The notes beneath the pieces were generated by a model. That model ran no database searches. It was not told where the DNA came from and saw only the letters and a program-made list of their open reading frames with translations. DNA of 49,223 nt from Prevotella sp. (GTDB taxonomy: Bacteria; Bacteroidota; Bacteroidia; Bacteroidales; Bacteroidaceae), in contig JAGBJJ010000033.1 in NCBI GenBank assembly GCA_017934525.1, forward strand, positions 1 through 49,223, given 5' to 3'. Below are positions 9,101 to 15,602 of the stretch, one piece after another (position 1 is the stretch's first letter; the number at the start of each line of letters is the position of its first letter). Both the position numbers and the translations under genes were made by a program.

Positions 9101-10468
9101 GTCCGCGTGCGCTTCCTCTACGAGAACGACGGACAGACTATCCTCATGCTCGACAATATTAATGTGCGCGACGTGGTGCCCACGAATGTGGCTCTCGCCA
9201 AGCTGCAGCTGCCTGCCAAGGCCAGCGCCGGCGTGGAGACGCCGATGACGGCCCATGTGGTGAACGCCGGTTCGGCTGCCGTCGACAATGTCAGCGTGGA
9301 GCTCTACGTGAACGACCAGCTGCAGCAGACGCTGCCCGTGGGCACACTCGGCGTGAATGCCGACGAGCTGGTGCAGCTCAATGCCCTGTTTAATACAAGC
9401 ATGAAGGGCGAGGCCCGCGTGCGCTTCGAAGTGGTGGCCGACGACGACCAGATCAGCACCGACAATAGCCTTGAGGGTACGCTGCAGGTGGTGGTGGAGG
9501 ACTACCCCGCCGTGACCGACCTGCACGGACAGCAGGGTCAGGACGGCCGTGTGTCGCTGGCATGGACTCAGCCGCAGCTGGAGGGCTTCGCTCCCTCAGT
9601 GACCGACGATGCTGAGAGCTACGAACCTTATATCATCGACGGCATCGGCGACTGGACTGTCTACGACGGCGACGGCGCTCCCTGCTACACCATTCCCAAC
9701 TCGCAGATGCAGTTCCCCAACCTCGGCACGGAGTTTGCCGTCATGATACTGAACCCCTACACCGTGTTCAAGCGCACGGAGGTGAACCCCTACACGCACT
9801 CGGGCAACCAGTGCTTCTCTTTCTGGGACGCTCAGGCACGCCTGGCCACCGAGACCGAGGGCCGCTCTGACGACTGGCTCATCTCACCCCTGCTCTCGCA
9901 GCTGCAGCAGACGGTGACTTTCTGGGCCCGCTCGATGACCACCGTCGACTATGCCGAGGACTTCGAGGTGCTCTACAGCACCACGGGCAACCTGCCCTCT
10001 GACTTCCGCGGCAACGTGGTACTCGACGTGCAGCAGTGTCCGGGTGTATGGACCGAGTATAAGGCCGAGCTGCCGGCCGGAGCGAAGTATTTCGCCATCC
10101 GCATGAAGTCGCTCGACCAGTTTGCACTGCTCGTCGACGACATCACCTATCAGCCTGAGATACCCGGCGGCGAGGTCGTAGTGCGCGGATACAACGTCTA
10201 TCGCGACGCCCAGCTCATCGGCTTCACTGAGACACCGGCCTACGAAGACGTGATGCCCGGCGACGGTGCAGTCTACGAGGTGACGGTGGTCTACGCCACG
10301 GCCGAGTCGCCCCTGTCGAACCGCATCGGCTTCGGCACGCAAGGAGTGGGAGCTATTGATAATGAGAAACTGACAGACAATGATACCTACGACCTGATGG
10401 GACGGCGCGTAGCTACCCCGGCCAAGGGCATCTATCTGAACAACGGAAAGAAGATAATTATCAAATAA
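6140..10468 (+). CDS. Exported FN3 / choice-of-anchor-J surface protein, 1442 residues
   Basis: A very large exported protein. Signal peptide MKKIMFLACAFALMLLPQTA then KSQ. Residues about 55-310 look like a beta-propeller-type sensor fragment (repeated short strands such as YEVSKDDASLTLIGQTGVV). FN3-like modules and carbohydrate-binding-like jelly rolls of the anchor-J kind follow, for example about 510-660 ending FHLFLDDISFTDG, about 860-1020 ending MLDNINVRDV, and about 1150-1340 ending LVDDITYQPE. The tail YDLMGRRV ... KGIYLNNGKKIIIK is a sorting-type C-terminus. No enzyme motif was seen, so adhesin, glycan binding or scaffold roles are possible. First gene of a tight run (16-base gap to the next). 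Paralogous in the middle and end to the protein at 27759-31061. Confidence 0.85.
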   Translation: MKKIMFLACAFALMLLPQTAKSQTEMSLSELPQSVAALSGGMLPTADFAGPALKEVPLYVSPETGLTLIGAVLYHPSFSTNSQYNFYTIPTEDADEIQLGKWSNATGGLQPNGGGFFSADMSEFEYIQYMNFGTTIYMYYYKYDTETWEVKDGHSVKNQQLLAFDTTRDPSTGTPYGVFVSENGRELGVMDYDNQSRSCIGKLSVDLVTLSADADGRLLGIGTDGCLYEVSKDDASLTLIGQTGVVPADVQQSAVVDPASGRMFWVGITTDQKSALYEVDPSTGEATKIYGFTGLIQIVCLNIKPSDIPAGAPAAVEQLALSFEGASLEGTMTFTMPRTTFGGDALTGRLTYHVLVNGQEDFSGEAEAGAKVEEDLELQGGQNLVQVYVSNAEGDGPKGEGVSLWVGDDVPVAVSNISLSCTDGHTLHLTWDAPARGINDGYMNPADLSYDLIRYPDSLTVATGLKACDFTEQVNPQHLMPYSYDIVACGKYGKGETAHSPICKVGPAFQTPYICQFNNEYDFQVFSVVDQNADGTTWHYYPYCARYRFDRSNTANDLLVSPPVALGTERLYNLSFRYRTMGDPERLKVTFGRSSDNPADYNQVIMPMTELRNRQNEVQHMMVRVSEAGDYSMAFLCESTTEGFHLFLDDISFTDGPMLTAPDSVQSLSIEPADKGALQATLTFTAPVLTVVGEQLNAISKIDIMRGGELIGTITAPATGSKLSYTDNTPENGFNDYTIVCYDADGNPGLEATQRAYIGMDTPDAPTNVRIVEEENGNITITWDAPAAGQNGGYINTDELSYDIMRVMGGQQTQVDSYLDLEPYVDEVDQTSEKQNIIYYGVAARNELGQSDYQQSNALVAGRPFDFPFRESFPGGIMEHPFLSSNHSDQLNWPMESADDDGGCISFIQNNYDYLYLETGKISLLGSTMPGLVYSLKEQPGRGKLYVQVSSNNGERKTLEVVDFTKFAETRWGTHTVMLTDYADKPYVRVRFLYENDGQTILMLDNINVRDVVPTNVALAKLQLPAKASAGVETPMTAHVVNAGSAAVDNVSVELYVNDQLQQTLPVGTLGVNADELVQLNALFNTSMKGEARVRFEVVADDDQISTDNSLEGTLQVVVEDYPAVTDLHGQQGQDGRVSLAWTQPQLEGFAPSVTDDAESYEPYIIDGIGDWTVYDGDGAPCYTIPNSQMQFPNLGTEFAVMILNPYTVFKRTEVNPYTHSGNQCFSFWDAQARLATETEGRSDDWLISPLLSQLQQTVTFWARSMTTVDYAEDFEVLYSTTGNLPSDFRGNVVLDVQQCPGVWTEYKAELPAGAKYFAIRMKSLDQFALLVDDITYQPEIPGGEVVVRGYNVYRDAQLIGFTETPAYEDVMPGDGAVYEVTVVYATAESPLSNRIGFGTQGVGAIDNEKLTDNDTYDLMGRRVATPAKGIYLNNGKKIIIK

Positions 10469-10484
10469 CTAAATCATTAGCACT

Positions 10485-12620
10485 ATGACAAAGAAATTCT
10501 TTTTAACACTTGTTGTCGCACTGCTCACGCTGGGCGGCAACATCAAAGCCGAGACGGTGGAGGAAGACTTCGACTTCTCCGTGACCTGCAACGACGGCAA
10601 CTGGGCCGACAGTGGCGTTAGTCAGTACTGCAACCTTAAAGGTACTAAGAACAGTAGCAGTCTGGGACCTGTGCTCAACAACAGTACAATGCGTATCTAC
10701 GGTGACTGTACTTTGACTTTCACTGTTAAGAATGAGGGGTGGACTCTTAAGAGCATTACTTTCGCCGGTGTGAGCAACCCCACGCTCACGGCTTCTGAAG
10801 GAACCATGACCGACAATGTATGGACGGGCAACACTGCCACCGTGACCTTCACAAACACGGGCACCAAGCAGGTGAAACCCACCGGCATACACGTGGTTTA
10901 TGACAAGCCCGCCAGCGTGAAGGAAGTGAATGAAGACTGGGACCTCAGCGGCACAGTCGGGCAGGCCCAGCCCTCGTGGGCAGCTGTCAATCCCGCCATC
11001 AGTCAGTACGTCAATGTCGTTGGCGCACAGGGCAGCGGTTCGCAAGATCCCAGCCTCGGCAGCACTCGTCTGCGTCTGTTCAGTGGCAACACGCTGACCA
11101 TCTCCGTCAAAGAGGCAACCACCAGCATCAAGAGTCTGGCCTTTACGTTCTACTCTCCAAATCACACTCCCAAAGACGCTACAGAATGGACTGTGTCTGC
11201 CGGTACGTTCGACTATGAAAACGGCACATGGAGTGCTGGCGACGCTGACGTGAAGGAAATCATCATCACGAACAAGAAGGGCTCACAACTCAGCTTCACC
11301 GCCGTCAAGGCCGTCTACACAGCTGCAGGTGGCGATGACGCCAATGTGGCCAAGCCTACCTTCTCGCCCATCGGCAAACCTGTAGGCAAGGACATCTCGT
11401 CGAGCGACATCGTGAACGACGAGCAGACCATCGAGCTTTCGGCTGCTGAGGGCTGCAGCATCTACTACACCCTCGACGGCACCGAACCCACGACAGAGAG
11501 CACGCTCTACACCGAGCCTATCGTGATTAAGAACTCGTGCACCATCAGCGCCATCGCCGTGAAGGGCGAGAAGCAGAGCGACGTGGTGGCCTACCGCTAC
11601 TTCATCCATAAGCACGATGCCGACGCTTTCTACTATGAGTCGTTCGACGGCACGGCCTACTGGGGCGGCAACGACGGCGACTTCAACCCCAACATGCAGT
11701 ACTCCAGCAGCACGCTGATTCTCGACAACGGCGAGGCCACCTACAACGGCTGCGTGGCTGTAGAGCAGGCCATCTACCTGAACAACGGCACCTTCCAGAC
11801 GCCCACCTTCGCACAGCCTGTGAAGCAGGGCACGCTGACCTTCCGCGTGGCCGGACGCACCACGGGCAACACCACCGTCAACGTCACGGCCAGCGCCGGC
11901 ACGCTCTCGCTGCAGAGCGTCACGGCAAAGGCAGCCCAGTGGACCGACTATACCATCATCGTGAGCGACATGCCTGCCGGTGCCTACCTGCAGTTCGACG
12001 GCACGGGCTTCCTCGATGAAATCAAGCTGGTCAGCACTGCTGACGTGGAGAAGCCGAAGGTGACCATCGGCGAGACGGGCTATGCCACGTTCTGCTACGG
12101 CGAACCTGTTCTCTTCCCCGAGGATGTGAAGGTCTATGCTGCCTACATCATGAAGGACGGCTATGTGAAGCTGGAAGAGGTTGTCAATAAGGACGTACCG
12201 GTCAACACGGGCGTCATCATCGTGGCTGCTCCCGGCGAGTATGAGCTCGACTACACGGGCGAAATCACCAGCGCAACCACCGAAATCATGAAGCTCAACG
12301 ACCTGAAGGCTGCCACCGAAGACGTCACCACGCTGGGCATCTACGTGATGGCCGAGGTCGACGGCAAGGTGGGCTTCCACCCGATGGAATCGGGCAAACT
12401 GGAGGCCGGCAAGGCTTATCTGGAGGCTAGCGACGTGGAGGAGGTAATCCCCGCCGGCGCCCGCTTCATTGCCATCGAGGGCACCGACCTGCCCACTGGC
12501 ATCAGCGAGACGATGAGCTCTGAACTCAAATCTCAGAACTACTTCGACCTGCAGGGCCGCCGCGTGGCTCAGCCCGCAAAGGGGCTTTACATTGTGGGTG
12601 GCAAGAAGGTCGTCAAGTAA
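10485..12620 (+). CDS. Exported protein with chitobiase/beta-hexosaminidase C-terminal-type domain
   Basis: A 711-residue exported protein. Signal peptide MTKKFFLTLVVALLTLGGNI then KAE. Two similar N-terminal beta modules (about 27-150 and 150-275) share the pattern DLSGTV/FDFSVT ... SQYVN ... LGSTRLRLFSGNTLTISV. Residues about 297-378 match the CHB_HEX_C-type domain, with YYTLDGTEPT as signature. A lectin-like module starting FYYESFDG runs about 382-515, then a beta region (about 515-650) and the tail FDLQGRRV ... KGLYIVGGKKVVK. No glycosidase catalytic domain is present, so it is probably a binding or structural surface protein. Second in the run beginning at 6140. Confidence 0.82.
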   Translation: MTKKFFLTLVVALLTLGGNIKAETVEEDFDFSVTCNDGNWADSGVSQYCNLKGTKNSSSLGPVLNNSTMRIYGDCTLTFTVKNEGWTLKSITFAGVSNPTLTASEGTMTDNVWTGNTATVTFTNTGTKQVKPTGIHVVYDKPASVKEVNEDWDLSGTVGQAQPSWAAVNPAISQYVNVVGAQGSGSQDPSLGSTRLRLFSGNTLTISVKEATTSIKSLAFTFYSPNHTPKDATEWTVSAGTFDYENGTWSAGDADVKEIIITNKKGSQLSFTAVKAVYTAAGGDDANVAKPTFSPIGKPVGKDISSSDIVNDEQTIELSAAEGCSIYYTLDGTEPTTESTLYTEPIVIKNSCTISAIAVKGEKQSDVVAYRYFIHKHDADAFYYESFDGTAYWGGNDGDFNPNMQYSSSTLILDNGEATYNGCVAVEQAIYLNNGTFQTPTFAQPVKQGTLTFRVAGRTTGNTTVNVTASAGTLSLQSVTAKAAQWTDYTIIVSDMPAGAYLQFDGTGFLDEIKLVSTADVEKPKVTIGETGYATFCYGEPVLFPEDVKVYAAYIMKDGYVKLEEVVNKDVPVNTGVIIVAAPGEYELDYTGEITSATTEIMKLNDLKAATEDVTTLGIYVMAEVDGKVGFHPMESGKLEAGKAYLEASDVEEVIPAGARFIAIEGTDLPTGISETMSSELKSQNYFDLQGRRVAQPAKGLYIVGGKKVVK

Positions 12621-12669
12621 TGCGACTCAGCTGGTACAAATGTTTTTCATATCTTAAATAACGAATAAG

Positions 12670-12858
12670 ATGAAGACGAACTACGTGAAGCCCATTGCCT
12701 CGTGCTATGCCACAGAACTCGGGCAGCTTCTGCAAGCCTCTACCGGCAGAATGGAAATAGACCCGACGCCCGTCGACGGCAGTCAGGCACTATCGCGCCG
12801 CCACAACAAGAGCGTGTGGGATGACGGCGAGGCTGACGAAGCAGAAGAGGAGATGTAA
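12670..12858 (+). CDS. Small acidic peptide, 62 residues, YVKP N-terminus and SRR...WDD tail
   Basis: A 62-residue protein starting MKTNYVKPIASCYATELGQL and ending in an acidic stretch with SRRHNKSVWDDGE and several more Glu/Asp. There is no signal peptide or membrane helix. I recognise a loose class of short Bacteroidetes peptides with a K-x-Y-x-K-P start, an LL(x)xS segment about 20 residues in, and a C-terminal SR...WDD/E, but no assigned function. It sits 49 bases after a large surface-protein gene and its stop is 2 bases before the ATG of the Omp28-like gene, so translation of the two is probably coupled. Candidates: processed signal peptide, substrate of a maturation system, or a small chaperone-like partner. 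Confidence 0.75.
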   Translation: MKTNYVKPIASCYATELGQLLQASTGRMEIDPTPVDGSQALSRRHNKSVWDDGEADEAEEEM

Positions 12859-12860
12859 GC

Positions 12861-13868
12861 ATGAAAAGACTTCTGTTGACTACTATCGCAGGTTTGTGTC
12901 TCGGCATCCAGGCCGAGGCGCAAACCACTTTTTTGCGCCGCTCGGTGGTAGAGGAACTCACGGGCACACGCTGCGGATGGTGCCCCCGCGGACTGGCAGG
13001 CATGGAGAAGCTGCGCCAGACTTTCGGCGACCGCTTTATCGGTATCGCCGTGCACAACTACGACACTAACGACCCCATGTACTACCGACCCTATGCTGCC
13101 AACGGTGTGTTCAGCGGTTCACCGGGCGCACCCACCTGCACCATTGACCGCAGCGACTTCTGCGACCCGCTCCACGGGGCCACTGGCGACGTCTGCAACG
13201 ATTTCCAGTATATGCTCGACCAACCGGCCTGGGTGGGCGTCACCGTCAGCGGCACATACAATGCCGACAGCACCGTCGTGGAGGCCACCACACACCTTGA
13301 GGCCGGCCGACAGCTGGAGGGGCTGACGGTGGTCTACGTACTCGTGGCCGACTCGGTGGCAAGCGACATTGCCGACTTCCGCCAGAACAACAACTATGCC
13401 ACGCGCCAGCCCACTGACTACCCCAACGACCCTGAGCTGCACCGCTTCTGCGCCGGCGGAGAACTGGGTGTGTCGTCCTTCCGCTGGGCCTTCGACGATG
13501 TCTGCATCGGCAGCAGCTACTCGTCGCAGGGTGTCAACCAGGCCGCTCCCGTCGAGTCGCTGACCGAGGGCCAGCAGACCGACCACAGCTTCCGCCTGAC
13601 GATGCCCACCAAGGCTGTGCTCCGACGGGCCCTCAACAAGCGCCACGTCAGCGTTGTGGCCATGGTGCTCGACGCCGACGGCCACGTGATGAACGCCGAC
13701 AAACGCCTTGTGGGCCTGCAGCCCGACGCGCAAGCCATCCACCTGCAGCAGAACAATGACCGACAGACAGCAACCCTCTACGACCTGCAGGGCCGTCGTG
13801 TCTGTCAGTCAGACAGCCGCCTGCCACATGGCATCTACATCAGTCAAGGACGCAAGCTGCTGCGCTGA
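12861..13868 (+). CDS. Omp28-like exported protein with thioredoxin-type CGWC motif
   Basis: A 335-residue exported protein of the Omp28-related family, outer-membrane-associated proteins of Bacteroidetes. Signal peptide MKRLLLTTIAGLCLGIQAEA. A redox-type motif follows in VEELTGTRCGWCPRGLAGME (CGWC about residues 38-41), then a thioredoxin-like fold with FIGIAVHNYD. The tail YDLQGRRVC ... HGIYISQGRKLLR is of the sorting type. Some Omp28 relatives carry the CxxC pair, suggesting disulfide chemistry or a structural disulfide; activity is not proven. Last gene of the 6140-13868 run. A paralog with CGWC lies at 23955-25775. Confidence 0.83.
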   Translation: MKRLLLTTIAGLCLGIQAEAQTTFLRRSVVEELTGTRCGWCPRGLAGMEKLRQTFGDRFIGIAVHNYDTNDPMYYRPYAANGVFSGSPGAPTCTIDRSDFCDPLHGATGDVCNDFQYMLDQPAWVGVTVSGTYNADSTVVEATTHLEAGRQLEGLTVVYVLVADSVASDIADFRQNNNYATRQPTDYPNDPELHRFCAGGELGVSSFRWAFDDVCIGSSYSSQGVNQAAPVESLTEGQQTDHSFRLTMPTKAVLRRALNKRHVSVVAMVLDADGHVMNADKRLVGLQPDAQAIHLQQNNDRQTATLYDLQGRRVCQSDSRLPHGIYISQGRKLLR

Positions 13869-14022
13869 CCTCTTCATCCTCGCCAATGCACCGACATTGA
13901 CGGGGATTTCTATATGATGCCTGACAGAAAGACCTAAGGGAATTTGCGGTCAGCAAGAACAGGAAAAGAACGTAAGGCGACCCTCTGTTTGCCTATTTAA
14001 GAACTAAAACTTCCAAAATCGT

Positions 14023-14052
14023 TTTGTCATCTCGACGATTCTTCGTAACTTT
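14023..14052 (+). promoter_or_regulatory. Promoter for ruvB
   Basis: TTTG at 14023-14026, 18 bases, then TAACTTTG at 14045-14052. The leader to the ruvB ATG at 14128 is about 70 bases and holds an AGGAG-type site near 14109. Confidence 0.65.
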
Positions 14053-14127
14053 GCAGCCAGCACCGCCATGGCCCTGACAGGCCAGCTACACGTAACATTA
14101 AGGTGCAACAGGAGAAAACATACACTT

Positions 14128-15168
14128 ATGGAAGATTTCGACATACGCGAGGAACGCTACGCGCAGGGCAAGGGCGAGAAGGAGTTTGAAAACGCACTGC
14201 GCCCCCTCAGCTTCAGCGATTTCAGCGGACAACAGAAGATTGTGGAAAACCTGCAGGTGTTCGTCGAGGCTGCCAAATACCGCGGCGAGCCACTCGACCA
14301 CACCCTGCTGCACGGCCCTCCCGGACTGGGCAAGACGACGCTCTCGAACATCATTGCCAACGAGCTGGGCGTGGGCTTCAAGATTACCAGCGGCCCCGTG
14401 CTCGACAAGCCCGGCGACCTGGCCGGCATACTGACGTCGCTGGAGCCGCGCGACGTGCTGTTCATCGACGAGATTCACCGTCTGTCGCCTGTAGTAGAGG
14501 AGTATCTCTACTCGGCCATGGAGGACTATCGCATCGATATCATGATTGACAAGGGCCCCTCAGCCCGTTCCATACAGATTGACCTGAACCCCTTCACGCT
14601 GATAGGGGCCACCACACGCAGCGGACTGCTCACCGCACCGCTACGCGCACGCTTCGGCATCAACATGCACCTGGAGTACTACGCCCCCGAGACGCTGGCT
14701 GCCATCATAGAGCGCTCGGCTGCCATCATGGGCGTGCCTATCACCGAGGATGCCTCTTACGAGATAGCCAGCCGCGCGCGCGGCACGCCCCGCATAGCCA
14801 ACGCCCTGCTGCGCCGCGTGCGCGACTTTGCACAGGTGCGCGGCACGGGAGCCATCGACACCAATATCTCGCGCGTGGCACTGACTGCGCTTAACATCGA
14901 CAAATACGGTCTCGACGAGATTGACAACAAAATTCTGCTCACCATCATCGACAAGTTCCGCGGCGGTCCTGTGGGCGTGTCGACCATTGCCACAGCCATC
15001 GGCGAAGACACCGGCACGCTCGAGGAGGTCTACGAGCCTTTCCTCATCATGGAGGGATTCATCAAGCGCACTCCCCGCGGACGCATGGTCACCGAGCTGG
15101 CCTACCGCCACTTCGGGCGCAACCCTTACACCGGTCGAATCACGCAACCTGGCCTGTTTGACGAATGA
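14128..15168 (+). CDS. ruvB: Holliday junction branch migration ATPase RuvB
   Basis: A 346-residue AAA+ motor that, with RuvA and RuvC, moves Holliday junctions during recombination and repair. Visible: Walker [12 protein letters not shown], Walker [10 protein letters not shown], sensor region [18 protein letters not shown], and a C-terminal winged helix with [13 protein letters not shown] and the usual GLFDE end. The start at 14128 ([10 protein letters not shown]) gives normal family length; an in-frame ATG at 14068 would add 20 unconserved residues upstream of the AGGAG site. A single-gene unit here, as ruvA and ruvC are not adjacent. Confidence 0.97.
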   Translation: MEDFDIREERYAQGKGEKEFENALRPLSFSDFSGQQKIVENLQVFVEAAKYRGEPLDHTLLHGPPGLGKTTLSNIIANELGVGFKITSGPVLDKPGDLAGILTSLEPRDVLFIDEIHRLSPVVEEYLYSAMEDYRIDIMIDKGPSARSIQIDLNPFTLIGATTRSGLLTAPLRARFGINMHLEYYAPETLAAIIERSAAIMGVPITEDASYEIASRARGTPRIANALLRRVRDFAQVRGTGAIDTNISRVALTALNIDKYGLDEIDNKILLTIIDKFRGGPVGVSTIATAIGEDTGTLEEVYEPFLIMEGFIKRTPRGRMVTELAYRHFGRNPYTGRITQPGLFDE

Positions 15169-15602
15169 TGAGTGAGGAATGTTGGGTTGCGAGGGTTGAA
15201 TGTTGAATTATTCTTGCTGCGCTGCAACGAAGAATTATGAATTTTGAATTAGCTGTGTATTACAATTCATAAATTATAAGCAGATGAACAAACTCTGCTT
15301 ATACATCCATATATAAAATCATTACGATTAGTTTCTCAATTCTTTATCGGCAAAGCCGACAATTCAACATTCACCCCTTAAGACTCAAAATTAAAAAAGA
15401 ATAGGACTTGTAGAACTATCTTCAACAATATGATTTGGATTAAGCTTACAACAATTTCGGTATCATACTGATTTTAAATTAGTTGCAAAGTCAAAAACGC
15501 TTTCTGCAAAAAAGAGATAAATGCTTTATTTTTTCCAATTTTTATTTCTCTCTTTATTGCTATTTTTGTATTTTTGCAAAGTATTAATGAAAATGTACAC
15601 GT
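15169..15602. other. Gene-free stretch with intergenic repeats and a hairpin
   Basis: 434 bases without a gene. 15178-15275 and 15345-15375 hold AT-rich repeats (GTTGAATGTTGAAT, AATTATGAATTTTGAATT and CGGCAAAGCCGACAATTC units). A 10-bp hairpin lies at 15275-15284/15294-15303 (TATAAGCAGA/TCTGCTTATA, 9-base loop) and may end the ruvB transcript. The last 120 bases are AT-rich promoter-like sequence; TATTTTTG at 15569-15576 is a possible -7 box for the next gene. Confidence 0.5.

Noticed and set aside
12861-13868. Thiol peroxidase or true thioredoxin
   Set aside because: CGWC is present, but the length, signal peptide, sorting tail and surrounding sequence fit the Omp28-like family.
15169-15602. 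Insertion sequence remnant
   Set aside because: There is no transposase fragment, terminal inverted repeat or target duplication, only AT-rich intergenic repeats.
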